DNA of 64,000 bases from Balaenoptera acutorostrata (GCF_949987535.1 NC_080081.1:71259603-71323602), one strand, 5' to 3'. Shown: positions 35,618-46,654, counted from the first letter of the stretch. Translations and numbers: made by a program. The notes: generated by a model not told the origin, from the sequence alone.

Positions 35618-35815
35618 GGATAACCAACAAGGACCTACTGTATAGCACAGGGAACTCTGCTCAATATTATGTAACAACCTAAATGGGAAAAGAATTTGAA
35701 AAAGAATAGATACATGTATATGTATAACTGAATCACTTTGCTGTACATCTGAAACTATCACAACATTGTTAATCAACTGTACTCAATATAAAATAAAAAG
35801 TTAAAAAAAAGAAAA
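35618..35815 (+). mobile_element. L1 LINE 3' UTR, sense (host copy, part 2)
   Basis: The host L1 resumes at 'ggataaccaacaaggaccta' and runs through 'gtatagcacagggaactctg', 'gtataactgaatcactttgc' and 'gaaactatcacaacattgtt' to the A-rich end. Confidence 0.9.
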
Positions 35816-36770
35816 GAATTACAGTATTTGTAAAGTCAGTGAGATATTATGATACGATATTAACCCTGAAGATTCCAGGCATTTACAAATCTACATCAGG
35901 AAAACACTAAACATAGCCAAAGATATTGATTGGCAATACAGAGCTTACAGCTAACACTAAATTTTGCTTCCACAAAAGCATGGAGCCCAGTGATATTTTA
36001 ATTAACAGAACAAAACCCCCAAAGCCATGAAAACTGTTAGCATTAGCAGCTTGGCAGATTCAGAGCGTGGCAATGGGCCACTAAGACACATCCAATGGAA
36101 CAAGCACAAATTGGTGACTGTGAGCTCAGGACCCAGCATGAAAAGCCATCTTCTTCAGAACTTCCAGCAACATTTTTTATGAGGAAATAAATAATTTGAG
36201 ATTTCATTTCAGAATCTCCAACAACAAGACCCTGGAGTGTAGCCTGAAGGGAGCATGGGAGGAGTGGTTGCTACATCACATCTCTCTTGGGGAGGGAACA
36301 TGCAGGAAGAGTCCCAGGGAGCTCTTCACCCTTCTGTCGTGCAGTGAGGGGCAATGGGTCACAGCAAGGAAGGCAATTTCCTACAGAAAAGCTGAAAAAC
36401 ATGAAATAGTGGACTGTGACCATAGGCTCCTGGCAAAGGATTGCTGGCTTGGGACAGTTAGAAATTGGATTTTTTTCTAAAGCAAAGGCTTCTGACAACA
36501 AAATATTCAACAAGTGGACAGTAGAATGTGGTTCTCCATTCTTAGGCATAAGGGGTGATGGCACAGATGAGTTGAACATGGAAGGAGGAGTAGAAAACAT
36601 AGGAATTTAAGAGAATTCAGAGACACTGGCTTCATATGTATAGGTGGATGGGTGGCAGGACCTGCTTATTACTTGTGATTGGGGATGACAGTGGTGACGG
36701 ATCTTAATCATACAGCATTAGGAGAAAGAGAAAGAAAAAACCTCTTTTGGTTTCTTTGGGTTTTTTTGCT
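35816..36770. other. Non-coding stretch, nothing assigned
   Basis: No gene or repeat recognised. Overlapping frames at 36196-36610 on both strands cover the same bases and are not credible. Confidence 0.4.
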
Positions 36771-36774
36771 TTTG

Positions 36775-37165
36775 CCAAAGTTGTTGACAGTATTGTTTGT
36801 AATTGCGGAAATTTGGAATGAAATGTCCAAAATTATGAAAGTTTGAAAATAAATTATGGTATGTCTATCCAACAGAATTCTATATATTCATTAAAAACTG
36901 TATTTCAAAAGACAACAATAAATTGGGAAAATGCTCACAATCTAATGCTAAATGAGAAAAATTTCAAAATTTGGTATAAAAGTTATTATTATTTTTTTTA
37001 ATGTGTAAAGAAAAAAACTGAAAAGGAAAATTTTCAATCGTTATCAGCTCTTTCTTTCTGGTAATATTACAGGTATTTTAAATATTTCTACATATACTTT
37101 TCTACGTTTAAAAATCTGTAACCATCAATATGTATTACTTAAAATTAATAAATTTTATGTAAATA
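36775..37165 (+). mobile_element. Old L1M-type LINE 3' end, sense
   Basis: 'tgtttgtaattgcggaaatt', 'taaattatggtatgtctatc', 'tattcattaaaaactgtatt' and 'ctaatgctaaatgagaaaa' follow the ORF2 end and 3' UTR of old L1M elements. Highly diverged. Confidence 0.75.
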
Positions 37166-37264
37166 GAGTGATAATTAATGATGCCACAAGCATAATTATG
37201 GTTTACACTTACACTAAGGAGCAGACTCTAGTAATAACCAGCCATCCAAAACTATAATGGAATA

Positions 37265-37830
37265 TTCATTTAGTCAGTAAATGAGTCTTTATGTGTTGTT
37301 CACTGAAAAAGGCACAAGGGATTCAGAAATAAAAGTACCAGTCCTGCTGAAGAAACTGAGGACTAGTGAGGAGGCTGAGAGGAAAGCAGACAAGTGCCCA
37401 TAGTGCTCTATGATAAGTTCTCCTCCAGAGATGGGCCCAAGGTGCTGTAGGAACACAGGAGAGGAGGAACAGTCCAGCCACTGGGATTCGTGGCAGGCTT
37501 CCAGGAGGAGGTGACATCTGAGTTGAATCTTGAAGGATGAGTGAAGAAAAAAATCAGAGGAAAAGTGTTCAAGTAGAAGGAATGTATAAAGACAGAATTC
37601 AGTGAGAGCAGTAGCTTTCTAATGTGAAGCTCATTATGCTGAAATTCAGGGGAGGAAAAAAGAAAACATGGACTAAACCAGTTACTGTGGGGATGGAGAG
37701 ACAGAGAAAGATTGAAGCAATACAAGAACTTTTGGAGTTCAGAATGTCTCCTAGATTCTCTCTTGGACACGAGATGTGTGCGTGATCACATCACTTGGCT
37801 AACATAGGAAATAGAGTTGGAAGAGTAGGT
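37265..37830 (-). repeat. L2 LINE 3' region, antisense
   Basis: Reverse L2: 'caggcttccaggaggaggtg', 'acatctgagttgaatcttga', 'aggatgagtgaagaaa' and 'tgttcaagtagaaggaatgt'. The frame 37408-37770 on the - strand is L2-derived noise. Confidence 0.75.
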
Positions 37831-37894
37831 TTAGAGGGAAATTTTTAGAAATATCCATTAGCAAAGTAAACAATATATAGCATCAGAGAAAAAC

Positions 37895-39175
37895 CACTCA
37901 TTTGTTCTGCAAGTTTTTGCTGAGCACAACTGTCAGGGGCTGATCTAGGTCCTGAGGACACAGTGGTGAATAAGACAGACAAGACCTCGATCTAACATTG
38001 CTCAAGGTTTGCCTTGGAGACAAACCACAAACAAACAAACAAGAAAATGTCCAGAAGCGATAAGTGCCATAAAGAAAATTAAGCTGCATGCCACGAGAGG
38101 GAGTAATGGGTTATTTAGATTGGGTGTCAGAGGCTCAGAAACGATTTGGGATAGGAGAACAATGTGACAGTGATAATGATTGGACAGCAATATGGTAGCA
38201 TTGATTGAATCTTTTCTTTGTGATTATTCCACTTATTACACAACACAATCCCATAGGTAGGTAGTGCTGAGGGTCCAAAACTTGCCCAGAGTCAAACTCA
38301 ACTCTGCCTGTAGCCATAATCTCAAAAATATGTGTACTTTCTGTCTGTATCAGGTTGGGCCTTGAGAGGTGAGGGCTGTAACCACGGGAAGGAATATAAT
38401 CATCCAGGGACACGGAAGCATGAGGAAGAATTGGGGGTGGGGGCCAAGAACTGAAACCCGGGGAATGCCAACATCAAGCTGGTGGAAGGGGAGCTCTGAA
38501 GACAAGCGCCGCAGCTACGTGGGGCACAGCGTGAGATGGACGAGGCCCAGGGGACAGTGTAGCCTGACAGCCACAAGACAAGGCAGTGTCCAGAGGAAGG
38601 GACGGTCAGCAGTGTCCTCTCGTCCACACACCCAAGAAGGAACAGGAACAACGGGAAGCATCCATTAGAGGTAGCAACTGGGCAGTTCCTGGTGACCTTG
38701 CCAAGACTGGTTTCAGTGAGCTGGTGAGGGAGCCCAGACTGCAGTGTTGATAAGGGAATACTTCTTTTCTAAGAGATACAGGGTAGAGGCAGTGTGCTTT
38801 GTTATGGTGGTTGTTGTTTTGGTTTGGGTTTGGTTTAAAGAGGTGTAAGACTAGAAGGTTGAGCCCATGGAGGAGGAGTTGAGGCTGTAGGAGATAGAGG
38901 AAATAACTGATATAGCCAAGCCCTTGTAAGGACAAGAAAGGATGGTAAGCAGAGCACACAGGTCAAGGGCTAGATCTTGGGTAGGAAAAGAGGTACCTCT
39001 TTCCTGTGTTGGGAGGGAAGGGAGTAAGTAAGAAGGCTATAAGGGTAAGGAGTTGCCTGACTTCTTTTCTGTGAAGTCGGTGGTATTGTCATCTGCTCAA
39101 GGTGAAGACCCCAAGGGGAGTGTCATCCTTAAGGTTCAGCTTTGAAATAGGGCTCCTGGAGAATGGGAGTGGATG
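37895..39175 (-). repeat. Long L2 LINE copy, antisense, including decayed RT region
   Basis: It starts at the L2 terminus in reverse ('gtcctgaggacacagtggtg', 'aataagacagacaagacctc') and extends through sequence complementary to L2 ORF2 ('aacccggggaatgccaacat', 'gtcagcagtgtcctctcgtc', 'ttcctggtgaccttgccaag', 'tggtttcagtgagctggtga') up to about 39.17 kb. Internal deletions are likely. Overlapping frames at 38369-38959 are not genes. Confidence 0.75.
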
Positions 39176-39179
39176 CTAA

Positions 39180-40610
39180 GGGCCTGTATAAAAGTCTCCA
39201 AGTAGCCCCGCTGAGTTTAGAACCCTTGCATTTGTGGCTGCGGCATCTGCACAGCTGTAAGATTTCCTTCAGCAGGGCCAGCAGCCAGGCAGGCAGGGAG
39301 TTGGGCTGTGCCGTGTGGCACCTGTTCTGGGGAGATCACTCCAGTCTTTCATCTGGCTTCTCATGGACAGTCCTGAATTCATGGACCCTTCAACAGCCAG
39401 AGCTAAACAAATTTGCAAAGCCAGAATTTATCTTCACGTTAGTCATTTAAAGAAAACCCCTAATCAATGACATCTGAATATAAAATATGTATTAAAATAG
39501 AAAGCAGTAGGGACCCAGGATCTTTAGAGCTAAATGATCAGTGAAATAGCTGGAATGTTCCTTGTACTGTTCTATTCCCGTGCATATAATGTTACAACTA
39601 CTGCCTCCATTTGATTCCGTTAGAGATCCTCTTTTTAAAGTTAAATACACAGCTTCCCTGGGAATGTAATTGTGAAACGTTTTGTCGTTATACTGCACGG
39701 CAGTCACTTTAAGATAACACAAATCTTGCTTCTGGCAGAGCATTTCCTTACCACTACATGCATACAAAACAGGATGTAATCAAAAGGGTATTTGGCATGG
39801 GTCCAGAAAGCAATCTGGATTAGTCTGTAACTGGCTGCCATAGTTTCAAGTCCATTTCTGATCCATGACTTATTGCTTCATAACTGACAATTTCAAAGGT
39901 TTACCAGGATGGCACAAAAAAAACCCTCAACCATTAGTTTCTAGGTTCTTCTGAAGTGTTTCACTAGTGAACATTTTTGAATATTTAAAATAAGAGAATA
40001 AGACAATAAAGATGGTTTTTGCCATCATTTCTCCCCCCCCATTTTCTACCAACAATATAAACTAGTGGAGGGAATATTTACTAAAAGTATAGAATTGTAG
40101 AGGGAACACTTCAGGTAGCTGTTAATTTCCACTCCTTAAGTCAATAGCAATTTATATAATAGAGAGAGGATTGGATAATTTTCTTTAATATTCAAACTTC
40201 ACACGGAGCACCTGAAATTTTTTTTTTTTAAAAAGAAAAGACAAAGAAAACAGCTAACTAAACTCTGGTTCTTATTTAGCAGCCTGATACAAAGGCAATT
40301 AAAAAGAAGTGATATTCAAGCAATTTTACTGTTTAAATAATTCAGAAATTCTCTTTTGAAACAGTTCAGTTTCTTTAGCCAAACTTGAGATGTATGACAT
40401 TAATCACATCTTATATCCTTGCGTTACATCAAATGTTGTCGTCATTACCGTCATTACTTTCTCTAAAGGTCCTCCAGGCTCTTTAGAAGCAAAACCTTGA
40501 GAACAGCAGGACACCCTGAGGCCTGAGCTAGTATTGTCTTTATCTTTTGAGTGAGGCTTTGGAGCCCAGGGAGATGACTTGGACACCACCTCCTCAGGTA
40601 TTTCTTAAAG
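39180..40610. other. Non-coding stretch, nothing assigned
   Basis: No gene or clear repeat. It contains short poly-C (about 40031-40040) and poly-T (about 40219-40229) runs. Confidence 0.45.
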
Positions 40611-40621
40611 AACCAGTATAT

Positions 40622-40671
40622 ACACACCATTGTAAAGCAATTATACTCCAATAAACATGTTAAAAAAAAAA
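40622..40671 (+). mobile_element. Minimal L1 insertion, about 50 bp, sense
   Basis: Only the last bases of L1 are present ('gtaaagcaattatactccaa' then 'taaacatgttaaaa' and an A tail). Flanking 'cagtatat' occurs at 40614-40621 and 40672-40679. This is an extreme 5' truncation. Confidence 0.85.
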
Positions 40672-41049
40672 CAGTATATTTCCCCCCTCTTCCCTGAAGG
40701 AATTAGGGTTAATTTCTAATTATAAGCCCACTTCATGTTATCGGCTAAAAATACCTTAAAATTCTTTTCACATTTCACTTCCCCATAATACCTACTTTTC
40801 TAACTGCGTACAGATTTTAATGCTTTACCAGAATATGTGAATCTATTTTATGTAGGTTCCTCAAGGTTTGACCTTAATATTTACAAGTTATTTTCCTCAT
40901 AGTCAATGGCTATGCAATGAATAAATCATTTTAATTTGATTGTAGATTGCAGCCAGATAATCATCTCATTGATGAAACCAGGAAAGATTGATATAATACA
41001 AGTGCACCAGTATCTAACTCCAAAAGAATGTCAGCCAAACTGAGGAGTC

Positions 41050-41070
41050 GAATTCAAGTGATTTGAATTC
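41050..41070. promoter_or_regulatory. Perfect inverted repeat upstream of CpG island
   Basis: Arms 'gaattcaa' and 'ttgaattc' are separated by five bases, about 590 bp before the ATG at 41657. It could be chance or a dimer binding site. No factor is asserted. Confidence 0.4.
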
Positions 41071-41280
41071 AGGAAAACTACGATGAGTTATTTCGGCACT
41101 AGCTATGGCATAGTTTAAAATTTTTGTAATGATTGTGATGGTGGCGCTTTTTGAGTGAAAAAATGTAAAGTGTCAAGAAATGGGAGGAATATGGTACATA
41201 CCTGGCCTCTGAGTGAAAATGAAAAGAGGGGTGGAAACTCCGTAATCGGGGGCCCGTCGGAACCAAGCTGTCAGATTTAG

Positions 41281-41430
41281 GCGAGGGAGGGAGGGAGAGA
41301 AAGCTCCCTGGGGGAAGGAGTGGGGCGCTAGACCGTCCGGGAGGGAGAGGGGAGGGAAGGACGGGAGAGGAGGGGAGCGGAGGAGCGCTGAGCCGAGGGG
41401 AGGGAGGGGAGGGAAAGTGGGAAAGGGGTA
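41281..41430 (+). repeat. Purine-rich G/A tract with G-quadruplex potential
   Basis: Almost unbroken G/A over two blocks (41283-41304 and 41338-41430), with many GGG and GGGG runs spaced by 1-4 bases. Such tracts can form G-quadruplexes or intramolecular triplexes and often sit in CpG-island promoters. Confidence 0.8.
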
Positions 41431-41656
41431 GAGGAGTCGACGGAGCGCTGAAGTTACCCTTGCGCGGCGCGCGCAGTGGCAACGCGTCCCGGCCCCCCGC
41501 GCTGGACGGCGGAGGACCCCTGTCGCGCCCCTGGCTGGTCCCGGGACCCCAGCGGGAGTCCCGCGTCTGGCGTCTCGAGTCGCCGGGAGTCTGAGTTGCG
41601 GGCCACGCGGGACTGGCTGTGGCAAGCCCGCTGGTCGTTATGAGGACGGATCTAAA

Positions 41657-41780
41657 ATGACCGGCAAGCGGAAACCTTTCCAAACGCAGCTCAGGCGGTC
41701 AATCAGTGAGCAGTTGCGGGACTCTACGGCCAGAGCCTGGGATCGGCTGTGGAAAAACGTCCGGGAGAGACGGCTGGCAG
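41657..41780 (+). CDS. STARD13: Probable alternative first coding exon of a DLC1/STARD13-family RhoGAP (partial)
   Basis: The exon starts at ATG 41657 (A at -3) and reads 41 codons plus one base to a donor at 41781 ('ggcag|gtcggt'), leaving phase 1. The peptide begins MTGKRKPFQTQLRRSISEQL and ends NVRERRLA: basic, arginine-rich and low in hydrophobics. From memory it resembles an isoform-specific N-terminus that splices onto the SAM domain (EIEAKEACDWL-type start) of STARD13/DLC1 proteins. The split codon G|AA for that Glu would fit the phase. These proteins are Rho GTPase-activating proteins with SAM, RhoGAP and START domains acting at focal adhesions and cytoskeleton. Only the N-terminus lies here; all named domains would be outside. 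STARD13 is favoured over DLC1, but I could not check. The donor is not ideal (C at +3). Overlapping frames 41699-42158 are CpG-island by-products. Confidence 0.5.
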
Positions 41781-42126
41781 GTCGGTGCCCCCGAGACTCG
41801 GGACCGCGGGAGCGGGAGGAGGCGCGGGCCGCGTCGCCCCGCCCGGCCCACTGCCCCGCCGCTGCCGTGGGCTCCCGGCACAGGTTTTCAGAGCCCGGGG
41901 ATGGGCGGAGGAGGCTGCTCTCACCCCCTTGCTGGGCCGGGCCGGAGCGCCAGCGCTCCCCGCTTTCCGCGCGCGGGGACCTGGTGCGTGTGGGCTCCGC
42001 CCCGCGCGCGCGGACATCCCGGCGGGGCGCTGCGCGCGGGACCGGGAGCAGGCGCGGGGGTTACCTGGGGAGTCTTCCTTCGAGTGGCCGCTTTGCCTGG
42101 GCTGGCCCCGGCTCCGCCACCATCCA

Positions 42127-42140
42127 CCCCCCCCCCCCCC
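42127..42140 (+). repeat. Poly-C run of 14
   Basis: An uninterrupted C run at the downstream edge of the CpG island, directly before 'agcccagtgagtgaatgag'. Likely unstable and a common assembly or sequencing trouble spot. Confidence 0.95.
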
Positions 42141-42145
42141 AGCCC

Positions 42146-45100
42146 AGTGAGTGAATGAGTGCCCAGCCCAAGTGGGCTCCAGGAGATCGGTCCCTCTCCC
42201 AACTTGGCCTTTTCCACGAGGGACACGTCCACTGTCTGTGTGGGAGCGGGAGTCAAGACAAGGCTAGGGAGCATATCCAAAGCTCTGGGAGACAGGTGTT
42301 TATGGGATAGAGGGGGAGGATTTGGGCCAAGACAGATGGACAGTGGGTTGGTGCTCGTAGATAGCTGCCCACAACCCCTGTCCAGCTGTGGATCCGCTCT
42401 CCTCATTTGGGGGCTGCAAAAGAGCGGCCTCCCTTTTGGAATCCATTGCTCATGATTCAGAGGAAGAAAAGAGGTGATTATTCTGAGCCAAGAGGTTCTT
42501 AAGAATCCTTGCTTAGGTTAGAAGGCCAGTCCCCTCCTTAGCACCTCCCCCAGCCTCCTGGCTGTGGTCTTTCTTCTGTGCAAGCTCCTTGGACCTACCT
42601 CCTAGTAGGGCCACGGATGCAGGAAGTGGTCTGAGCCTTCTCAGAGCCCATGCTGGGAGCATTAGGTCTGGTTAGTCACCACATCATACCTGCCACAATA
42701 AGGGAAGGTGGCCTTCCGCCACAGCACAGTTCCCAGGCAGTGTAGGATTTAGGAATGCTCTCCCCAAGTGTTAGCTGCTGGAAGATGTTTCTGGAAATGG
42801 GGGACGTGTGGATGGAAGGGCCCCCGAGCTGACCGTGAGTCTAGTCTCTGGATCTTCTTGCCTCCTGTCTCTCCAGCAGTATCTCCTGAGTTGGCCAGTG
42901 ACCACAGGGGTGGAAGAGAGGTCTAGAGAAGAAGAAGGTATGAAGCCTGGACAGAGGGCAGGGATGCCAAGGGTGAGATGGAAGATTGAACCTTTTCTGG
43001 GCTCCTCCCCCTTTTTCTTATTGAAGAAATGTAGAAGTCCTTTGCAAGGTGTTCTGTCCTTACACCCATGCAGCCACATCTCTCCATTCGTCTGACAGCA
43101 TTCTGGAGGAGATGCCCAGAGTCTGAATCTCCTTGAGCTAGGTCTTCATCAACCTAACTGGTCAAATTAGAAGTAGGGATTATAGATGATTCCAACACTC
43201 AATACTGTCCGCATAAAATGTTTATCCCGTATTTTCTCTCCAATACAGCGGCCCCATTTAGTAAGCACCCAAGAAATAAACAGGCTTTGCAGTCTGGACC
43301 CAGAAATAAGTTGTGGTAACCCAGTAGTTTTGACTGTTGATTTTTAAAGACCTGTATGTGCATTGCAGACCTAATTAATAACAACTAATAACTTTCTGTG
43401 TTATCGTGCTAAATTGTATAATCTACATGATGGATGGTGTTAGAGAAGTTTTTGTGGTCTAGTAAACTTTTGTTGCTTCATAACTTCAGAATGCTTACTG
43501 CAAATGTCTCTTTCATAGCTTCTGTTACTAAGTTTGTTAAGTTTGTTAAATCAATGGATCCTCAGGAAACAAGAAGTCTTTCCAAGAGGGCTGCCAAAGC
43601 TGTGCTGGGTTTTTATAGAAGCTAAGGCCAAAGATGACTGCAGCCCTGTCTTTTTCAAAAGGACATCGGGAAGGACGAGAGTGTAATGTAAAGATTTAAA
43701 ACCGTTAAGATTTTCCAGGGAAGTCATTTATTCACATGAATTTTAGACTTTGCAGTTTAGTTAGGGCGGTGGAGAGAAAAAGTTTTGATTCTGAGAAATA
43801 AGTGATAGGTAGAGATTTTTAAGATCATGGATATATAGAAATTAAGGCTAAAAGTGGCTTCAGAATGGTAAGTATAAGGGTTCTCCCAGAATAGTGTAAT
43901 TATTTTTTAAAATAGTGGTGTGAGGTTTTAAAATGTTTAATCAGAATATTAATATCTGCTTACCACTCTGCTAACAGTGGATGCCAGCAGGTTATTCAAC
44001 TGGGACCAAACAATCCTCTGTGAAGCAGACTTCAACCTCTGCTTCTCTAAGCAAGCTGGGATGCTTGCCACAAAACCAAGCCAACTCCATGAAGGAGCTT
44101 TTAGATGCAAATTGATTTTCTTGGGTTTTCTTGCAAAGGTAGCTAAAATATGGAACTTTGGCCATGAGACACTGAAATACTTAAGTTATTAATGTTGGCA
44201 TCAATTCTAGGTGAAAGTGTTCTTCATTTGTAAAAGTTTTCTTTATATGGTTTAGTTCACAATATCATCATAACCAACTGTATGAATGTACCCCAGAGAG
44301 ACTCTGCCCACCCCCCAAGAGATGACGTGAGGCTATTGGCTTTTGTTTTTTTTTCAGCTTTTTTCTATCACGTAAAAGTTTTGTGCTGGGACTTCTATAA
44401 TTTCCCTAAAATTTTCTTCATATTACACTTAGTCAGTAGAACAGTATTCAAAGTGCTTTATAACAAACTTGTGTTTGTTGTCTAGAGCATTCTGAAGGTA
44501 TTTGATGCGTCCTTTTGCTTTTTAACATCCTGAGGCAGGAAATCCTTATTCTAACTCACTGTTACTTCTCTTCATGAAAGCCCGTCTTGTCAATGGGACA
44601 AAAAGACAAGAAGAAGTAGAGCTGTTTTAAACATAGTGAAGCTTGTGGATTTCTGTGCTGTGGGACTGTATTTGGGAAGGAGGGGACTATACATAACTGG
44701 AAAACTATTTCTTCACACGCATCACAATGACACAAGTAATGAAACCGATAGAAGGATGAGGTGTGAATGATGTTCAAATATGTTCATTTCATTACAGAAT
44801 TATAAAAGGGAGTTATTGGTTAAAGAAAGACTGATGCTGGGAGCTCTTTTTGGGCTTTGCAATTCTGTAGTAGCTGACAGACTTTCATCGGATTGTGGCG
44901 TTTTTAACAACATGTACTTACTTCTTAATTACCTAAGACTCTAATCCTCATAAGAGTCAGCAAGAGTTTTTCTCGCCTGTCATCTCAATATTGATCATTG
45001 AAATAATGGTGGTAATTGTTGTTTATTCCCAAGATGACAAAGTTAGTTAGTGTTCAAAGAAGTATTCTAATTCAGGTTGTCAGAAGTCGAAGGTCATCTG

Positions 45101-45621
45101 TGCCCATTTTGTGTTATACCACGCTGCCTTCTCCGTGGCTCTTATGGAGACACATGGACCTCAAATCCTTTCTCTAAGTCTCTCTGTCATTTGCAATTAG
45201 TTTTAAAAAGAACAACAAAATTAATTGGAAAAATTGCTCTTTCCTCCTGCAATGACAAGGATAACCCTATGCACCAAAAATAGCTTGTCTCCCAGTCATC
45301 CTATTGGGCTGGGTAGTGTATGGGCTTATAGAGAGTTAAAACAAACAGCCATACATCTACCTTGTTGGGGCTCCTATGTGGTGTGCCCTGCCCATTACCA
45401 TCGCTGCAAGAAGCCAAGGGCTGCAAGAAAGAGATGTTGTCATAAAGCGTAAACACAGGTTTCTTCAAGGTAGGTGAATGACAGTTTCTTTTGGCCTCTT
45501 CAGTTCCCTAATCAGCCACCACTGGTGACAATTCTTAACTTTTATAGCATCATTAAATTCTCTAGGCAGAAGCATACCCTTTAGCTTCTGGTCTTTGTAA
45601 GCAGCTTGAACTACTTTTCAA
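42146..45621. other. Putative intron 1, non-coding, repeat-poor
   Basis: No recognised transposon over about 3.5 kb downstream of the CpG island. An exon-like 61 bp segment at 42877-42937 has a good acceptor and donor but would introduce a stop after the upstream exon. Frames at 43434-43625 and 43977-44192 have no convincing support. This region could hold intronic enhancers. Confidence 0.45.
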
Positions 45622-45634
45622 AAGTTTAGGTCTG

Positions 45635-45951
45635 GGGCTTCCCTGGTGGCTCAGTGGTTAAGAATCCACCCCCCAATGCAGGGGACATGGGTTCGAGCGC
45701 TGGTCCAGGAAGATCCCACATGCCGTGGAGCAACTAAGCCTGTGCGTCACAACTACTAAGCCTGTGTTCTAGAGCCCGTGAGCCACAACTACTGAGCCCA
45801 CGTGCCACAACTACTGAAGCCCACGCACCTAGAGCCCATGCTCCGCAACAAGAGAAGCCCCCGCTTGCCACAACTAGGGGAAGCCCGCGTGCAGCAACAA
45901 AGACCCAATGCAGCCAAAAATAAATAAATAAATAAATTTATTAAAAAAAAG
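45635..45951 (+). mobile_element. CHR-2-type SINE, sense, full length
   Basis: Head 'gggcttccctggtggctcag', tRNA-like B box 'gggttcgagcgctgg', body with repeated 'cacaactactgagccc'-like units and 'ctccgcaacaagagaagccc', and tail (aaat)n plus A-rich. Target duplication with one mismatch: 'aagtttaggtctg' 45622-45634 and 'aagttaaggtctg' 45952-45964. The internal 'acaactact' unit is repeated more than usual. Confidence 0.95.
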
Positions 45952-45964
45952 AAGTTAAGGTCTG

Positions 45965-46654
45965 AAAAAATCCAAATGAATTTTCTAAAGCTTTCTGCTC
46001 CTTCATTTTAAAACCGTACTCTGTTTTAATGGAAATGTAATCCATATGTATGATTCCTTTATACTCACATAACAATATTTAGGTAGCTTGTGAACTAATT
46101 GATGGCCAAGTCTTTTGATCTCTTTCATAGTCTTATTTTAAATCATTTCTCTTAGACACAGGAAGTTATATTGCTGCCAAAAATAAACTAACCTAAAACA
46201 CTGAAAAGTTTGAGTTTTGTTAGAAATGCTAATTCCACCAAATTTCAGCAAGTTCTTGTCATGTTAAAACAGGTTTATTCATCCTCAAAGTCAACAGTAG
46301 CATCCTGTGATGTGATGTAAACATGAGATTGGGACTTTAATGCAGAGCGGGATCAAGAATAGAACATGGGCCATAAAAAAGTTCCTTATTAAAATCTAAA
46401 TGTGTTCCATGATAGCAAAAAGTACAGGATGATACTAGCTGATCGTTTTCATTTGTTTTGTGTCAGTGTCCTTCCTTTTTATTATCACTTTACTGTAAAG
46501 AACAGGCCATCCTACTCTGTCAGTTTTTTCTTTTTAAACATCTCTTGAAAAGGGAATACATTTAGATGTGATTTATATTAACAATAACAAAAAAGAAAAT
46601 CTAAGTCAGGTAAATATACAATGAAAATCAGAGAAAGAGAAGACATCATATGTA
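45965..46654. other. Non-coding stretch, nothing assigned
   Basis: No gene or repeat recognised between the SINE and the MER5A-like element. Confidence 0.45.

Larger units (their letters stand above)
41270..42145. promoter_or_regulatory. CpG island with TATA-less promoter region
   Basis: CpG density and GC content rise sharply relative to every other part of the window. CpG-rich blocks lie at 41460-41660 and 41760-42120 ('gcgcggcgcgcgcagtggca' at 41462). I see no TATA box upstream of the ATG at 41657, which is typical of CpG-island promoters with dispersed start sites. A purine-rich tract precedes it. The + direction is inferred from the exon it contains. Bidirectional activity is possible. 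Confidence 0.85.

Noticed and set aside
41099..41683. Long - strand frame (194 codons) across the CpG island, proline and serine rich
   Set aside because: It is the complement of the purine-rich promoter tract. High GC removes stop codons, the composition is low-complexity, and several other frames overlap it.
41699..42406. Several overlapping frames in both strands at the CpG island (60-161 codons)
   Set aside because: Five or more frames cover the same bases, which is expected from stop-poor GC-rich DNA. Only the frame at 41657-41780 has a plausible splice end and a peptide I can relate to a family.
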